This document shows, piece after piece, positions 1 to 7,876 of a stretch of DNA of 64,000 nucleotides. Source of the DNA: Peribacillus butanolivorans (lineage in GTDB: Bacteria; Bacillota; Bacilli; Bacillales; DSM-1321); NCBI RefSeq assembly GCF_001273755.1, contig NZ_LGYA01000005.1:289779-353778 (forward strand), in the 5' to 3' direction. The first letter of the stretch is position 1. Each line of letters opens with the position of its first letter. The notes below the pieces were generated by a model. It had not been told where the DNA came from, made no database searches, and was given only the letters and a program-made list of their open reading frames with translations. Made by a program: the position numbers and the translations under genes.

Positions 1-1
1 G

Positions 2-223
2 ATAAGCCATGTAGGTGAAATGAATAGAGTGAAGGAAGGCATTGGTTTAAATGCCTACGGTCAACAGGACCCTTATATGTTGTTTGAAAAAGAAGCACTT
101 GATCAATTTGAACAGCTATTAGTCGAAATTGAGTCAGGCACCAGTACAAACTTTATGGAATTTTATAAAAACCAATTGGATGATGAAGAGGAAGAACTTG
201 AAGAAAAGGAGGATGAGAAGTAA
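2..223 (+). CDS. secA2: Accessory Sec ATPase SecA2, C-terminal end (partial)
   Basis: The open frame runs in from the left edge without a stop and ends at 223, so only the last 73 codons are present. They carry the C-terminal SecA signature (GIGLNAYGQQDPY, then a phenylalanine-rich helix), which the complete secA at 45103 shows as [13 protein letters not shown]. The tail is acidic (EEEELEEKEDEK) and lacks the Cys-rich zinc-binding end of housekeeping SecA, as is usual for SecA2. The stop overlaps the start of the S-layer assembly gene by one base (TAATG), so the two are translationally coupled. Known role of the family: ATPase for export of a subset of proteins, in Bacillus anthracis the S-layer proteins. 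Confidence 0.85.
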   Translation: MSHVGEMNRVKEGIGLNAYGQQDPYMLFEKEALDQFEQLLVEIESGTSTNFMEFYKNQLDDEEEELEEKEDEK

Positions 224-1107
224 TGGGCCTATTTGGAAGAGGTGAGAAGATAAAAGAAGCATTGCAGAGTAACAAGGTAACAATGGAAGATTCCGTATCA
301 ACTGTTGATGCTGCAATTAATACTTCCTTGGTTTTTCATGAGGAAGCGGATTTTTCCAAACAGGAAAGATATGTACTTCAGTTTCATCATCAACAGTTGT
401 CTTTGTTAAAACCGAATCAAATTTCTATCTCAGAAGTTCGGTTATCAAGGTTTGAAGAAGATGTAATAATTATGGCTTTTATTCGTAATACATTAGATAA
501 GGCTGTAAGCTTTGAATTAGTGGATTTATTGTTGCTGGATGAAAATGGACAAGTTCTGGCGAAGAAGTCCTTCGATTTGACGGAAATGGGAGAAATACCA
601 GCCCTTTCATGTATGCCGTGGAGCTTTATGTTTGAAGAGGAAGATATTCTAGTGGAGTCGATACCAGACAAAGGTTGGAAGATAGCATTTGAACTAAAGA
701 ATCAGGAATCTATGGAGCATGCATTGGATTTGGCACCGATCTGGATAGAACAGCTTTCCGAAGCTCAACGAGAGAATTTACAGCGGCTTGTTACCGGACT
801 GCCAAAGATCAATCAAGGTGAAGTTAATTTTATGGGACTAGAAGCTACTTTGAAAGAAAATAATCAATTAGCAGTCACCGTTTTGGTTCGTAATGGCAGT
901 GATAAACAGATTAAAATTGAAAAACTACCATTGATTGTAGAGGATGCAGATGGAGACCAGGTTTGCCAAGGTGGATTTTCTCTTGAAGACTTTGAAGTGA
1001 AGGCGAATACAAGCAAGCCATGGACGTTTATTTTTCCGGGTGAACTAGTAACAAAGAAAAATCCCGATTTGACAAGTTGGAAAGTATACCCACCAATTTC
1101 TAAATAG
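223..1107 (+). CDS. slaP: Accessory Sec system S-layer assembly protein (SlaP)
   Basis: This 294-residue soluble protein has no signal peptide or membrane segment. It contains two related beta-rich repeats of about 110 residues (roughly 55-165 and 190-292). Each has an ISISEVRLS or VNFMGLEAT type opening strand and ends in a PWSFMFE or PWTFIFP motif. This duplicated domain is typical of the SLAP family, which in B. anthracis works with SecA2 to export S-layer proteins. It starts at the ATG overlapping the secA2 stop, behind AAGGAGG. A strong terminator follows directly, so secA2-slaP ends this operon. Assignment rests on the repeat pattern and on the SecA2 neighbour. Confidence 0.8.
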   Translation: MGLFGRGEKIKEALQSNKVTMEDSVSTVDAAINTSLVFHEEADFSKQERYVLQFHHQQLSLLKPNQISISEVRLSRFEEDVIIMAFIRNTLDKAVSFELVDLLLLDENGQVLAKKSFDLTEMGEIPALSCMPWSFMFEEEDILVESIPDKGWKIAFELKNQESMEHALDLAPIWIEQLSEAQRENLQRLVTGLPKINQGEVNFMGLEATLKENNQLAVTVLVRNGSDKQIKIEKLPLIVEDADGDQVCQGGFSLEDFEVKANTSKPWTFIFPGELVTKKNPDLTSWKVYPPISK

Positions 1108-1115
1108 TGAAGTTG

Positions 1116-1146
1116 AAAAGCCCTCATCTGTGATGAGGGCTTTTTG
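1116..1146 (+). terminator. Rho-independent terminator after slaP
   Basis: A perfect 10-bp stem (AGCCCTCATC / GATGAGGGCT) with a 3-nt loop is flanked by AAAA and followed by TTTTT. It ends the secA2-slaP transcript. Confidence 0.9.
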
Positions 1147-1471
1147 TGTATGAGAAATGAAGTCATTATTATTTTATGAGTGTATTAATTATCGGACTAG
1201 GAGCTATTTATTGGAGTCAAGAAAAAAATAGGATATTTATTTTACTTTGATTTCCATCAATCTTTACTATAGTACGATAATTAAATGGTAAAGAAGATGG
1301 GTTACTTACTTTTCCATAAATTGAAAATCAAGATTTAATTTCAAAATATTCTAACTATATCATGTGTGTATTTTCTCATAAATGGTAACGATAAGTAATA
1401 TCTATAAGTAATCTTATGCAAGCAGGCTTCTTAAAGAGCTTGGAAATAATGAAGAGGAAAGTGGCGGTAGC
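1147..1471. other. Non-coding gap before LTA synthase-like gene
   Basis: This AT-rich stretch of about 325 bases holds no convincing gene. A 24-codon frame near 1176 has no ribosome binding site. A 19-codon frame starting near 1415 ends in an ATGA overlap with the next gene's start but also lacks a clear Shine-Dalgarno sequence. The promoter of the downstream gene should lie here; no single -35/-10 pair stands out. Confidence 0.5.
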
Positions 1472-3235
1472 ATGAAGCATAACAACCGGCGATTGAAGGA
1501 GAGATTATTGGAGGTCTTATCTATATCCATCGTGGCCATACTTTTTATTTATACGAATGAAATGATGGATAATAATCTTTCTATCGGTATATTTACGATT
1601 ATTCTCGGTGTCGCTGGATTTTTGGTCTATCTTAAAGAATGGATAACGAAAAGATTCATAAAGGGTACTATTTTTACAGTTTTTCTTCTTATAATTATGG
1701 CCTTTTTTCTTGGTGATATATGGTTTTACCGTTACTATTCAACACCTATCAATTCCTATATGTGGATGCAAAAAAGCAATCTAAATGGGCTTGGTGAAAG
1801 CATACTCAGTATGGTGGAAGTGAAGGACGCTGTCTTTCTACTAGTGGGCGTTCCGATTGCTGAATCATTTGCAAAGAAAATATACCCGCTCAAAGCTATG
1901 GCACTTGTACCGGCTGTATTATTTCTGATGATAGCGGGGCTGAAGCCAATAAAAAATATTTTTATCGATCAGGTGGATATAACTCGACGTTATGAGGCGA
2001 ATACCTTTTTGCGAAGTTGGGGTCCAATTGGTCATCATGTATTGGATACGTATGCCTTCTTTGTTGATTCAGGAAAGAATGAAATGTCTCCAGAAGAAAA
2101 GAGAACCGTTTCTAATTACTTCGATAAAAAGAACAAGCAGGATAGTACATATTCTGGCTCATTAGCAGGTAAGAATGTCATCATCATCCAAGTAGAATCA
2201 TTACAGGCCTTTCCATTATTCCAAAAGAGTTCAGGACAAGAAGTCACGCCATTTATGAATAAACTAGCAAAAGACGGTTTATTCTTCCCACATGTATATC
2301 CACAGACGGTATTTGGAAACTCATCAGACGGTGAGTTGATTGTGAATACTGGGTTATATCCTTTAAAGCAAGGGGCGACCTTTTTCCGATTTCCTTACAA
2401 CGATTTTCCGAGTCTTGCTAAAGAATTAAAGAAGATAGATTACCAAAGCTATGCTTTCCATGGTGATGAAGAAAACTTTTGGAACCGGCAGCATGCATAT
2501 CCTGCTCTAGGTTTTGATGACTATATCTCCATTGAGGATATGCAGCAGGATGAGATTATATCGATGGGCTTGAGCGATCGTAGTTTTTTTAAACAAGGCT
2601 ATGATTATTTAAAAGATAAACAAAATCCCTATTACGCTTTTTTCGTGACATTGACGAGTCATGTCCCGTTTTCGCTACCAGCGGATCAGATAACATTGAA
2701 ACCTGAAGTAGGAAAAGAGGGAAGCTACCTTACGAAATATTATGAAGCGTTACATTATACAGACTCGGCCATAGAGGAATTTGTAAAGAATTTGAAGGAA
2801 AATGAAAAATTGAAGGACAGCGTGATTGTTATTTACGGAGATCATGATGGCCTATTTGTAAAAGATAAACATGAAGTTGAAGGGTACTACGGAATTAAAA
2901 TTAGCGATGAAGAATGGATTGAAAAGTATATGCCCATTCCAGTGATTATTTATCAGGAGGATATTCAAGGGCGTACGATTGATAAGGTGGCCGGGCAAGT
3001 CGATATTTTACCAACATTATATGATTTGCTTGGCATTCAAAGCTCTTCTTTCTTTGGAGAGAACATGCTTAATGGTGAAGAGGGAGAAGCTCTGATATTA
3101 AAAGGGGATTATGGTGCCCAAATGAAAATAAATGGAAAGGGGAGAGTAGAAGAGTTTTTACCGGAAGACCAAAAAGAAGTGGATATGAGTGACCAAGTTA
3201 TCCGTTCCGATTATTTTAATCAAACGATTGATTAA
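1472..3235 (+). CDS. LTA synthase-family membrane sulfatase-fold phosphotransferase
   Basis: This 587-residue protein has about five N-terminal membrane helices (roughly residues 12-165) followed by an extracellular sulfatase-fold domain. That is the LtaS architecture, which polymerises glycerol phosphate from phosphatidylglycerol onto a glycolipid. Visible motifs are QVESLQ (metal-binding Glu, about residue 242), FGNSSDGE (282-288 region, nucleophile loop), FHGDEENFWNR and YGDHDG (metal site). The nucleophile position, Thr in characterised LtaS (GKTSD), is Ser284 here. It could therefore be a paralogue such as an LTA primase or YqgS/YvgJ-type enzyme rather than the main synthase. The start has only a weak ribosome binding site. 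It is monocistronic and ends at a bidirectional terminator. Confidence 0.85.
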   Translation: MKHNNRRLKERLLEVLSISIVAILFIYTNEMMDNNLSIGIFTIILGVAGFLVYLKEWITKRFIKGTIFTVFLLIIMAFFLGDIWFYRYYSTPINSYMWMQKSNLNGLGESILSMVEVKDAVFLLVGVPIAESFAKKIYPLKAMALVPAVLFLMIAGLKPIKNIFIDQVDITRRYEANTFLRSWGPIGHHVLDTYAFFVDSGKNEMSPEEKRTVSNYFDKKNKQDSTYSGSLAGKNVIIIQVESLQAFPLFQKSSGQEVTPFMNKLAKDGLFFPHVYPQTVFGNSSDGELIVNTGLYPLKQGATFFRFPYNDFPSLAKELKKIDYQSYAFHGDEENFWNRQHAYPALGFDDYISIEDMQQDEIISMGLSDRSFFKQGYDYLKDKQNPYYAFFVTLTSHVPFSLPADQITLKPEVGKEGSYLTKYYEALHYTDSAIEEFVKNLKENEKLKDSVIVIYGDHDGLFVKDKHEVEGYYGIKISDEEWIEKYMPIPVIIYQEDIQGRTIDKVAGQVDILPTLYDLLGIQSSSFFGENMLNGEEGEALILKGDYGAQMKINGKGRVEEFLPEDQKEVDMSDQVIRSDYFNQTID

Positions 3236-3272
3236 TAAAGTAAACCTTGATTTAAAGCATTTTTTGATATCA

Positions 3273-3308
3273 GAAAAAGAGGATGACTAATAATAGCCAT
3301 CCTCTTTC
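3273..3308. terminator. Bidirectional terminator between LTA synthase-like gene and tagU
   Basis: An AAAGAGGATG / CATCCTCTTT stem has A-rich and T-rich flanks on opposite sides. It can stop both the rightward 1472 gene and the leftward tagU gene. Confidence 0.85.
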
Positions 3309-3309
3309 T

Positions 3310-4236
3310 TTATAATCCAAGATGTGTTTTCACACGGTTTTGGGCTTCAAGTTTTGTTTCCTCGGAAACAATGTTATACCAAACTCCATCGAATTTCTGA
3401 TTGTCACCTTCAAGTGTATATTGTTCAATATTTTTAAGTGAAGATTTGTAGTTTTTTTGAATACTTAACATTTCATTGAAACTTAAATTGGTTTCAACGT
3501 TCTTACCAAGGGCTTCAAATATATCGTCATAATTGGTAAGTGTGGACAGGCTTGATCCTTTTTTCATGACGGCTTGTATAACTTGACGCTGCCTCATTTG
3601 GCGACCATAATCACCGCGAGGATCTTCTTTACGGATTCGGGAATAAATTAAAGCCTCTTTACCATCCAAGTCTATAGTGCCTTTTTTAAAGCTATATCCT
3701 TTATAGGCAAGGTCCATATCATTATCTACTGTGACGCCACCCACAGCATTTACAATATCCTGAAAGCCTTCCATATTCATTTTGACGTAATAATCAATCG
3801 GAATATCTAAATAGGCCTCCACTGTGTTTATCGACATATTCACGCCACCATATGCATAGGCATGGTTCATTTTATCATTCGTACCTTTACCGATTATTTC
3901 TGTACGTGTATCACGGGGCAAACTCAATAATTCGATAGATTCTTGTTTAGGGTTAATGGTCATAACAATCATCGTATCTGAACGGCCTTTGTCATTTTTT
4001 CTTTCATCTACTCCAAGTATAAGCAGTGAAAAAGGGTCCTGACTTTTAAATTTGATATCATCTACACGTTTGTCCGTTTTATGCGCCGCACCCTGCATAG
4101 TATGAATCGCACCTGCCAAGGATTGATAAACAGAGGCCGCATAAGCGCCACCACCGATGAAAAGGATAAGAAGGGTAAACCCTATTATTTTAAACGTTTT
4201 TCGTTTCTTTTTCTTTTTTTTATGTTCGGATCTCAT
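3310..4236 (-). CDS. tagU: LytR-CpsA-Psr (LCP) family wall polymer ligase, TagU type
   Basis: This 308-residue protein has a basic cytoplasmic start (KKKKKKRK), one membrane helix (about residues 15-37) and an extracellular LCP domain. LCP motifs are present: GVDERKNDKGRSDT (pyrophosphate/Mg-binding Asp and Arg), SLPRDTR, and the YSRIRKEDPRGDYGRQMRQRQ arginine-rich segment. LCP enzymes transfer teichoic acid from its undecaprenyl carrier to peptidoglycan. The KGTxDKxNHxYAxGG segment and the RKEDPRGD motif match the LytR/TagU branch. The ATG at 4236 was chosen because GGGAGGAAT lies 6 bases upstream; a longer in-frame start at 4257 has no such site. It is a single gene facing left. Confidence 0.88.
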   Translation of the reverse strand: MRSEHKKKKKKRKTFKIIGFTLLILFIGGGAYAASVYQSLAGAIHTMQGAAHKTDKRVDDIKFKSQDPFSLLILGVDERKNDKGRSDTMIVMTINPKQESIELLSLPRDTRTEIIGKGTNDKMNHAYAYGGVNMSINTVEAYLDIPIDYYVKMNMEGFQDIVNAVGGVTVDNDMDLAYKGYSFKKGTIDLDGKEALIYSRIRKEDPRGDYGRQMRQRQVIQAVMKKGSSLSTLTNYDDIFEALGKNVETNLSFNEMLSIQKNYKSSLKNIEQYTLEGDNQKFDGVWYNIVSEETKLEAQNRVKTHLGL

Positions 4237-4377
4237 ATTAATTCCTCCCTGAACCATTCCACTAAAATGGAAAAGTATGAAAAAGTACCTAGTTGGTATG
4301 TTTAACTATACCTGTTTTTTGTTAAGAATAGAATAGTTTCTTTTTGTACTTACAGTGTATTTTTACCTATTTCCATT

Positions 4378-4420
4378 CAAAAAATCGAAGGAGTCCTAGT
4401 AACAAGATTCCTTCGATTTC
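4378..4420 (-). terminator. Terminator after M14 carboxypeptidase gene
   Basis: A stem of about 14 bp (AAATCGAAGGA...TCCTTCGATTT) with a 10-nt loop is followed on the minus strand by TTTTTT. It lies just past the carboxypeptidase stop. Confidence 0.9.
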
Positions 4421-4434
4421 CTGTTAGTGGAATA

Positions 4435-6201
4435 TTAGTGGGCGGCTGAGTCGCCCTCTATAGCTTCAGGAGCTGTATCTGAATCTCCTGGTTCTTCAAT
4501 TGGTGGTTCAGGCTGTTCAGGCTCTTCTGGTTCTAGTTGAAGAAGTTTATCTTTAATGGCTTGCAGCATGTTCGACAATTGAATCTCTGTGTTTTTGTAA
4601 GAGTAAGTAGAAAATAATTTTTCATAATTTGAAATATTAGCTTTAACTTCATCGTAATTTCCATTATTTAAATCATTTTCCATTATTAATAATAGTTCAT
4701 ATCTGGCTAAGTCATAGCCAATGTTTTTCTTGCTAGTATTAGCTGGGGTGACATATTTGCCTGTGGCAATTTTTTGGACATCTTTACTGTACATTTTCTT
4801 GATTTTACTTTCAACTATTGTTATCTGATTTATCAAGTTATTATAGAGAGTAAGCGTTGTATCGTTTAAAGTTCCTGCAATTAAATAACCGGTAAGCTTC
4901 TTGTTAGCTGAGACGAGATCGTCTCCTGCCTTAATTCCATTCATGTAGGCTAGGGAGTTATCACGATAGATTTTGGTCGTTTTTAATGAAGCATTTGGTT
5001 TTGTCCGATATTTCGCAGGAAGCTTGGCAATTGCTTTCTCTTGTTTTTTTATCTCTTTAACCGTTTTGTCATACAGTGCCTTATGGGCGCTCGTAACCGT
5101 CAATTTGTTTTGAGAGTAATAGTTTTTCAACTTAGCCGCTGTATTATTATACGTTTTAATATTCTTCGTTACTTTATCACTGGCTTCAGTATTGCGAGTA
5201 TCAAATAGCTTGTAGCCTTCTTGTGCTGTATATAGACCAATGCTTGCGTTTTGACTCCAAATTTTAGAATAATTTTTAAGAGGTACATTAGTTTCCCCAA
5301 CAGCTGGAGAAACTTCAATGGTGAAGGCTGGTTTCTTTTCTACTTTGCTAAACCAATCACCGAAACCGCCTCCGGTCGATCTTGGTTTAACAAGGCTGTA
5401 ACCGGTTATTTTATTTAATTTACTGGCATACTTATAATCCTGAGTATAGCGGTTCCCTGTTTGCTGATACTTCCAGAAAATAATTTGCCCGCTTGAATGG
5501 TAGGAAATCGTCATTTCTGGATCGATTTTTTCAACAAATGAAAGTACGGCTTTAGTTTCGGACGCTGTCGCCACTTTAGCGCCCTTGTAATTTTTATATG
5601 AGGGTGCTTTAGGGCTTTCGAGATTCTTCCAATTTGCATTATATTGTCTGTTTAAATCTACTCCCTTTGCATTGGCTTTCCAACGTTTAAAGTTTTTGCT
5701 GCCATTATTCATTTTAATGATTTTTGAATGGTCTTTTGCAGGGAAGTATTTCAGACCAAATTGTTGCAAGGTTACTCCATCCGGATTGACCATTGGTATA
5801 AACCAAATGGTTGTATTATTGAGGAGCTTTTTGACATCATAGCCGTTGATTTTGGTGCCGCTTTTATAGGCAGCTGCATATTTGTCTATCATATTCATCG
5901 TGAGATTGGTAGTAATCCATTCACGGGCATGGTGAGATCCATTAATGAAAACAGTAGAATCCCCTTTTCCAAGAGAAACAGCATATATATTCCGCCCGTA
6001 TTCAGATTTTCCAATAACTTCTTTTTTGATGAAACCGGGATAAGCTTGTTCGAGCTTCTTAATATCGTTTAGCATCTTAGCGGTAGAGTATGTTTGATTC
6101 GGATTTACAATCGATGATTGTGCAAAAGTAGATTCTGTGAAAAGTGATAAAGACCCGCAGAGGATGACGAAAGAAAATAAAAATATACGAAATATTAACA
6201 T
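4435..6201 (-). CDS. Secreted M14 family zinc carboxypeptidase
   Basis: This 588-residue preproprotein starts with a hydrophobic signal peptide (about residues 1-28, cleavage near TFAQ-SS). The peptidase M14 domain follows at about 35-330. The zinc ligands are GSHHAREW (His91, Glu94) and the later His in ISYHSSG; the likely catalytic Glu is in FTIEVSP. MVNPDGV is also typical of the family. The region after about 340 is a helical, lysine-rich extension ending in a Pro/Glu-rich tail (PEEPEQPEPP), perhaps wall-contacting. The family removes C-terminal residues or trims peptidoglycan peptides; the substrate is unknown. Start is uncertain: longer in-frame ATGs exist at 6213 and 6264. 6201 gives the cleanest signal peptide and leaves room for a promoter after the upstream terminator. 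Confidence 0.85.
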   Translation of the reverse strand: MLIFRIFLFSFVILCGSLSLFTESTFAQSSIVNPNQTYSTAKMLNDIKKLEQAYPGFIKKEVIGKSEYGRNIYAVSLGKGDSTVFINGSHHAREWITTNLTMNMIDKYAAAYKSGTKINGYDVKKLLNNTTIWFIPMVNPDGVTLQQFGLKYFPAKDHSKIIKMNNGSKNFKRWKANAKGVDLNRQYNANWKNLESPKAPSYKNYKGAKVATASETKAVLSFVEKIDPEMTISYHSSGQIIFWKYQQTGNRYTQDYKYASKLNKITGYSLVKPRSTGGGFGDWFSKVEKKPAFTIEVSPAVGETNVPLKNYSKIWSQNASIGLYTAQEGYKLFDTRNTEASDKVTKNIKTYNNTAAKLKNYYSQNKLTVTSAHKALYDKTVKEIKKQEKAIAKLPAKYRTKPNASLKTTKIYRDNSLAYMNGIKAGDDLVSANKKLTGYLIAGTLNDTTLTLYNNLINQITIVESKIKKMYSKDVQKIATGKYVTPANTSKKNIGYDLARYELLLIMENDLNNGNYDEVKANISNYEKLFSTYSYKNTEIQLSNMLQAIKDKLLQLEPEEPEQPEPPIEEPGDSDTAPEAIEGDSAAH

Positions 6202-6265
6202 GCTGTGCCCCATTTCGAGATAATAATAACCATAGATTAATATAGAAAATACATATTTTTGCATA

Positions 6266-6300
6266 AAATTACCAGACTCTTAAAATGGAGTCTGGTAAAA
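6266..6300 (-). terminator. Terminator after LysM-NlpC/P60 gene
   Basis: A perfect 9-bp stem (ACCAGACTC / GAGTCTGGT) has an 8-nt loop and a short AATTTT tract on the minus strand. It separates the cell-wall hydrolase from the carboxypeptidase gene. Confidence 0.7.
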
Positions 6301-6304
6301 AACA

Positions 6305-7354
6305 CTATAAACTTCTATAACCAATGATTCTACTTTTGAAGTAAGAGTTTGAAACGGTATTGATTTCTATTCCCTTACTTGAGGAGGCATGAATGAACTG
6401 TCCATCTCCTAGGTAAATACCCATATGACTAACGACTGCTCTATTCGAACCAGTTGCAAAAAAGATAAGATCACCAGACTTTGGTGAAGTAACTTTTTTT
6501 CCCATATCATAATAAGTGGAAGAGGAAAGCCTCGAAACTTTATAACCAGCTTTTTTAAACGTATAGTAAATAAATCCGCTACAGTCGAAACCTGAGGGGG
6601 AAGCGCCAGCCCACGAATAAGGGGAACCAATTAATTTTTTTGCTTCAGAAACGAGTGTGTCTACCTTATTACCGGAATGTGGTACATCTACTTTTTCATT
6701 GCTTTGATCTGTAGAGTCTGTATTGGCTGATTTAACTAGTTTTAGTTTCTGGCCTATTCTGATTAAATCGGACTTTAACGAGTTTATTGATTTAAGTTCA
6801 GCGACAGTTAAGTTAGTCTTTTTGGAAATTTTTGAAAGTGTGTCACCTTTTACCACAACGTATGTACCCGAAAGTTTTGGGGGCGATGTAACATTTGATG
6901 GTTTGGAACTGCTAGGTAAATCAATAGTAGTTGTAGTAGTGGAACTAGATACGATAAGTTTAGCACCGGCATAAATTCTATCGGATTTTAGGTTATTTAA
7001 CTTCTTTAACTCAGCAAGTGTAAGGTTATGTTTGTTTGCTATTCTAGTTAAAGTATCACCAGAAACAATGGTATAAGTGGTTTTCTTTGTTTTTTCTACG
7101 GAAACTGAAGCAGGCTTTGCTGTTGTGGTTGTAGTTGTTTTGGAGTTGGGTGTAATTAATTTTTGATTAATCTTCAATAGGTCTGTTTTTAAGTTATTAA
7201 GAAGTTTTAAGTCTTTCACCGTAGTATTATGTTTTTGAGCGATCTTGCTTAAGGTATCGCCGCTTTTAACTGTATAGGTACTGGCAAGGGCAGGAGAAAC
7301 AAACGTCGATGATAGAATAGCTAATGTCGAAAATGCGACAACACTCTTTTTCAC
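6305..7354 (-). CDS. Peptidoglycan endopeptidase with three LysM domains and NlpC/P60 domain (LytE/CwlS-like)
   Basis: This 349-residue secreted protein has a signal peptide (about 1-25, SPALA-S), then three LysM modules (YTVKSGDTLSKIA, YTIVSGDTLTRIA, YVVVKGDTLSKIS) separated by Thr/Ser-rich linkers. The C-terminal NlpC/P60 cysteine peptidase has the catalytic Cys in FDCSGF and His in SHMGIYLG, and FIHASSS follows. The family cleaves D-Glu-mDAP bonds in wall peptides; LytE, LytF and CwlS have this layout. The GTG at 7354 was chosen because GAGGTGG lies 6 bases before it; the next upstream in-frame TTG lies inside that sequence. A WalR-type site upstream supports a LytE-like growth hydrolase. 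Confidence 0.9.
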   Translation of the reverse strand: MKKSVVAFSTLAILSSTFVSPALASTYTVKSGDTLSKIAQKHNTTVKDLKLLNNLKTDLLKINQKLITPNSKTTTTTTAKPASVSVEKTKKTTYTIVSGDTLTRIANKHNLTLAELKKLNNLKSDRIYAGAKLIVSSSTTTTTIDLPSSSKPSNVTSPPKLSGTYVVVKGDTLSKISKKTNLTVAELKSINSLKSDLIRIGQKLKLVKSANTDSTDQSNEKVDVPHSGNKVDTLVSEAKKLIGSPYSWAGASPSGFDCSGFIYYTFKKAGYKVSRLSSSTYYDMGKKVTSPKSGDLIFFATGSNRAVVSHMGIYLGDGQFIHASSSKGIEINTVSNSYFKSRIIGYRSL

Positions 7355-7424
7355 GGTTTTCCACCTCAAATATGTCTTTTTCCCTATTCTATCAAATGAA
7401 ATGGTAAAAATTATATTACATTTT

Positions 7425-7441
7425 TGTTACAAGGGGAAGAT
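7425..7441 (-). promoter_or_regulatory. Putative WalR (YycF) binding site and -10 of LysM hydrolase gene
   Basis: The minus strand reads TGTAAC-AAAAA-TGTAAT, an exact match to the WalR direct-repeat consensus TGTWAH-N5-TGTWAH. A TATAAT (7420-7425) directly overlaps its downstream edge and could be the -10. Cell-wall hydrolases such as LytE and CwlO are known WalR targets. Binding here is inferred. Confidence 0.65.
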
Positions 7442-7783
7442 AGTAGTATTTTACTGGTTTATACTGGTGGGATTTGAGTATTGTAATCTACAATATTTTC
7501 TATTTTATGAGTCTTTTTTCACATTTTGCAGATAATGAAGAATTGTGCGTATATGAAGTTCTACATTATAAATAAAAACGAAAAAAGGGTTCCTGGACGG
7601 TATCCTTTTTTTCGTTTATTGGAAGAAGCGACATACCAAATGGCGGTGGATTCTGAAATTTGGATTTTATACCAGATTGAAACTGGCAGAATTATTTTCT
7701 TCTATAGAATTTGCTACAACCATAAATTTCATTCCTATTTTAAATGTTTGTTTATTTGAACTGATTGTCGATGGTTTATTTAC
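7442..7783. other. Non-coding gap between LysM hydrolase and tagB genes
   Basis: About 340 bases between two leftward genes. A 77-codon rightward frame (7526-7759) exists, but it has no Shine-Dalgarno site, has irregular composition and resembles nothing I know, so I do not call it. Confidence 0.5.
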
Positions 7784-7817
7784 ATAAAAAACCACTCCGT
7801 GTGTTAGGGAGTGGTTG
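7784..7817 (-). terminator. Terminator after tagB
   Basis: A 9-bp stem (AACCACTCC / GGAGTGGTT) is followed on the minus strand by TTTTTT. It ends the tagD-tagB transcript. Confidence 0.88.
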
Positions 7818-7876
7818 AATTTATGAATTACACAGCTCTATTTTTATCGAAAATCAGAATTTCTCTAATGATTTTC

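Noticed and set aside
1176..1250. 24-codon hydrophobic frame after slaP terminator
   Set aside because: No Shine-Dalgarno sequence and too short to support; could be chance in AT-rich DNA.
7580..7615. AAAAAAGG...CCTTTTTT as a terminator
   Set aside because: Inner bases do not pair into a stable stem; only A/T ends are complementary.
7526..7759. 77-codon rightward open frame
   Set aside because: No ribosome binding site, no recognisable motif and a composition like surrounding AT-rich DNA; treated as chance.
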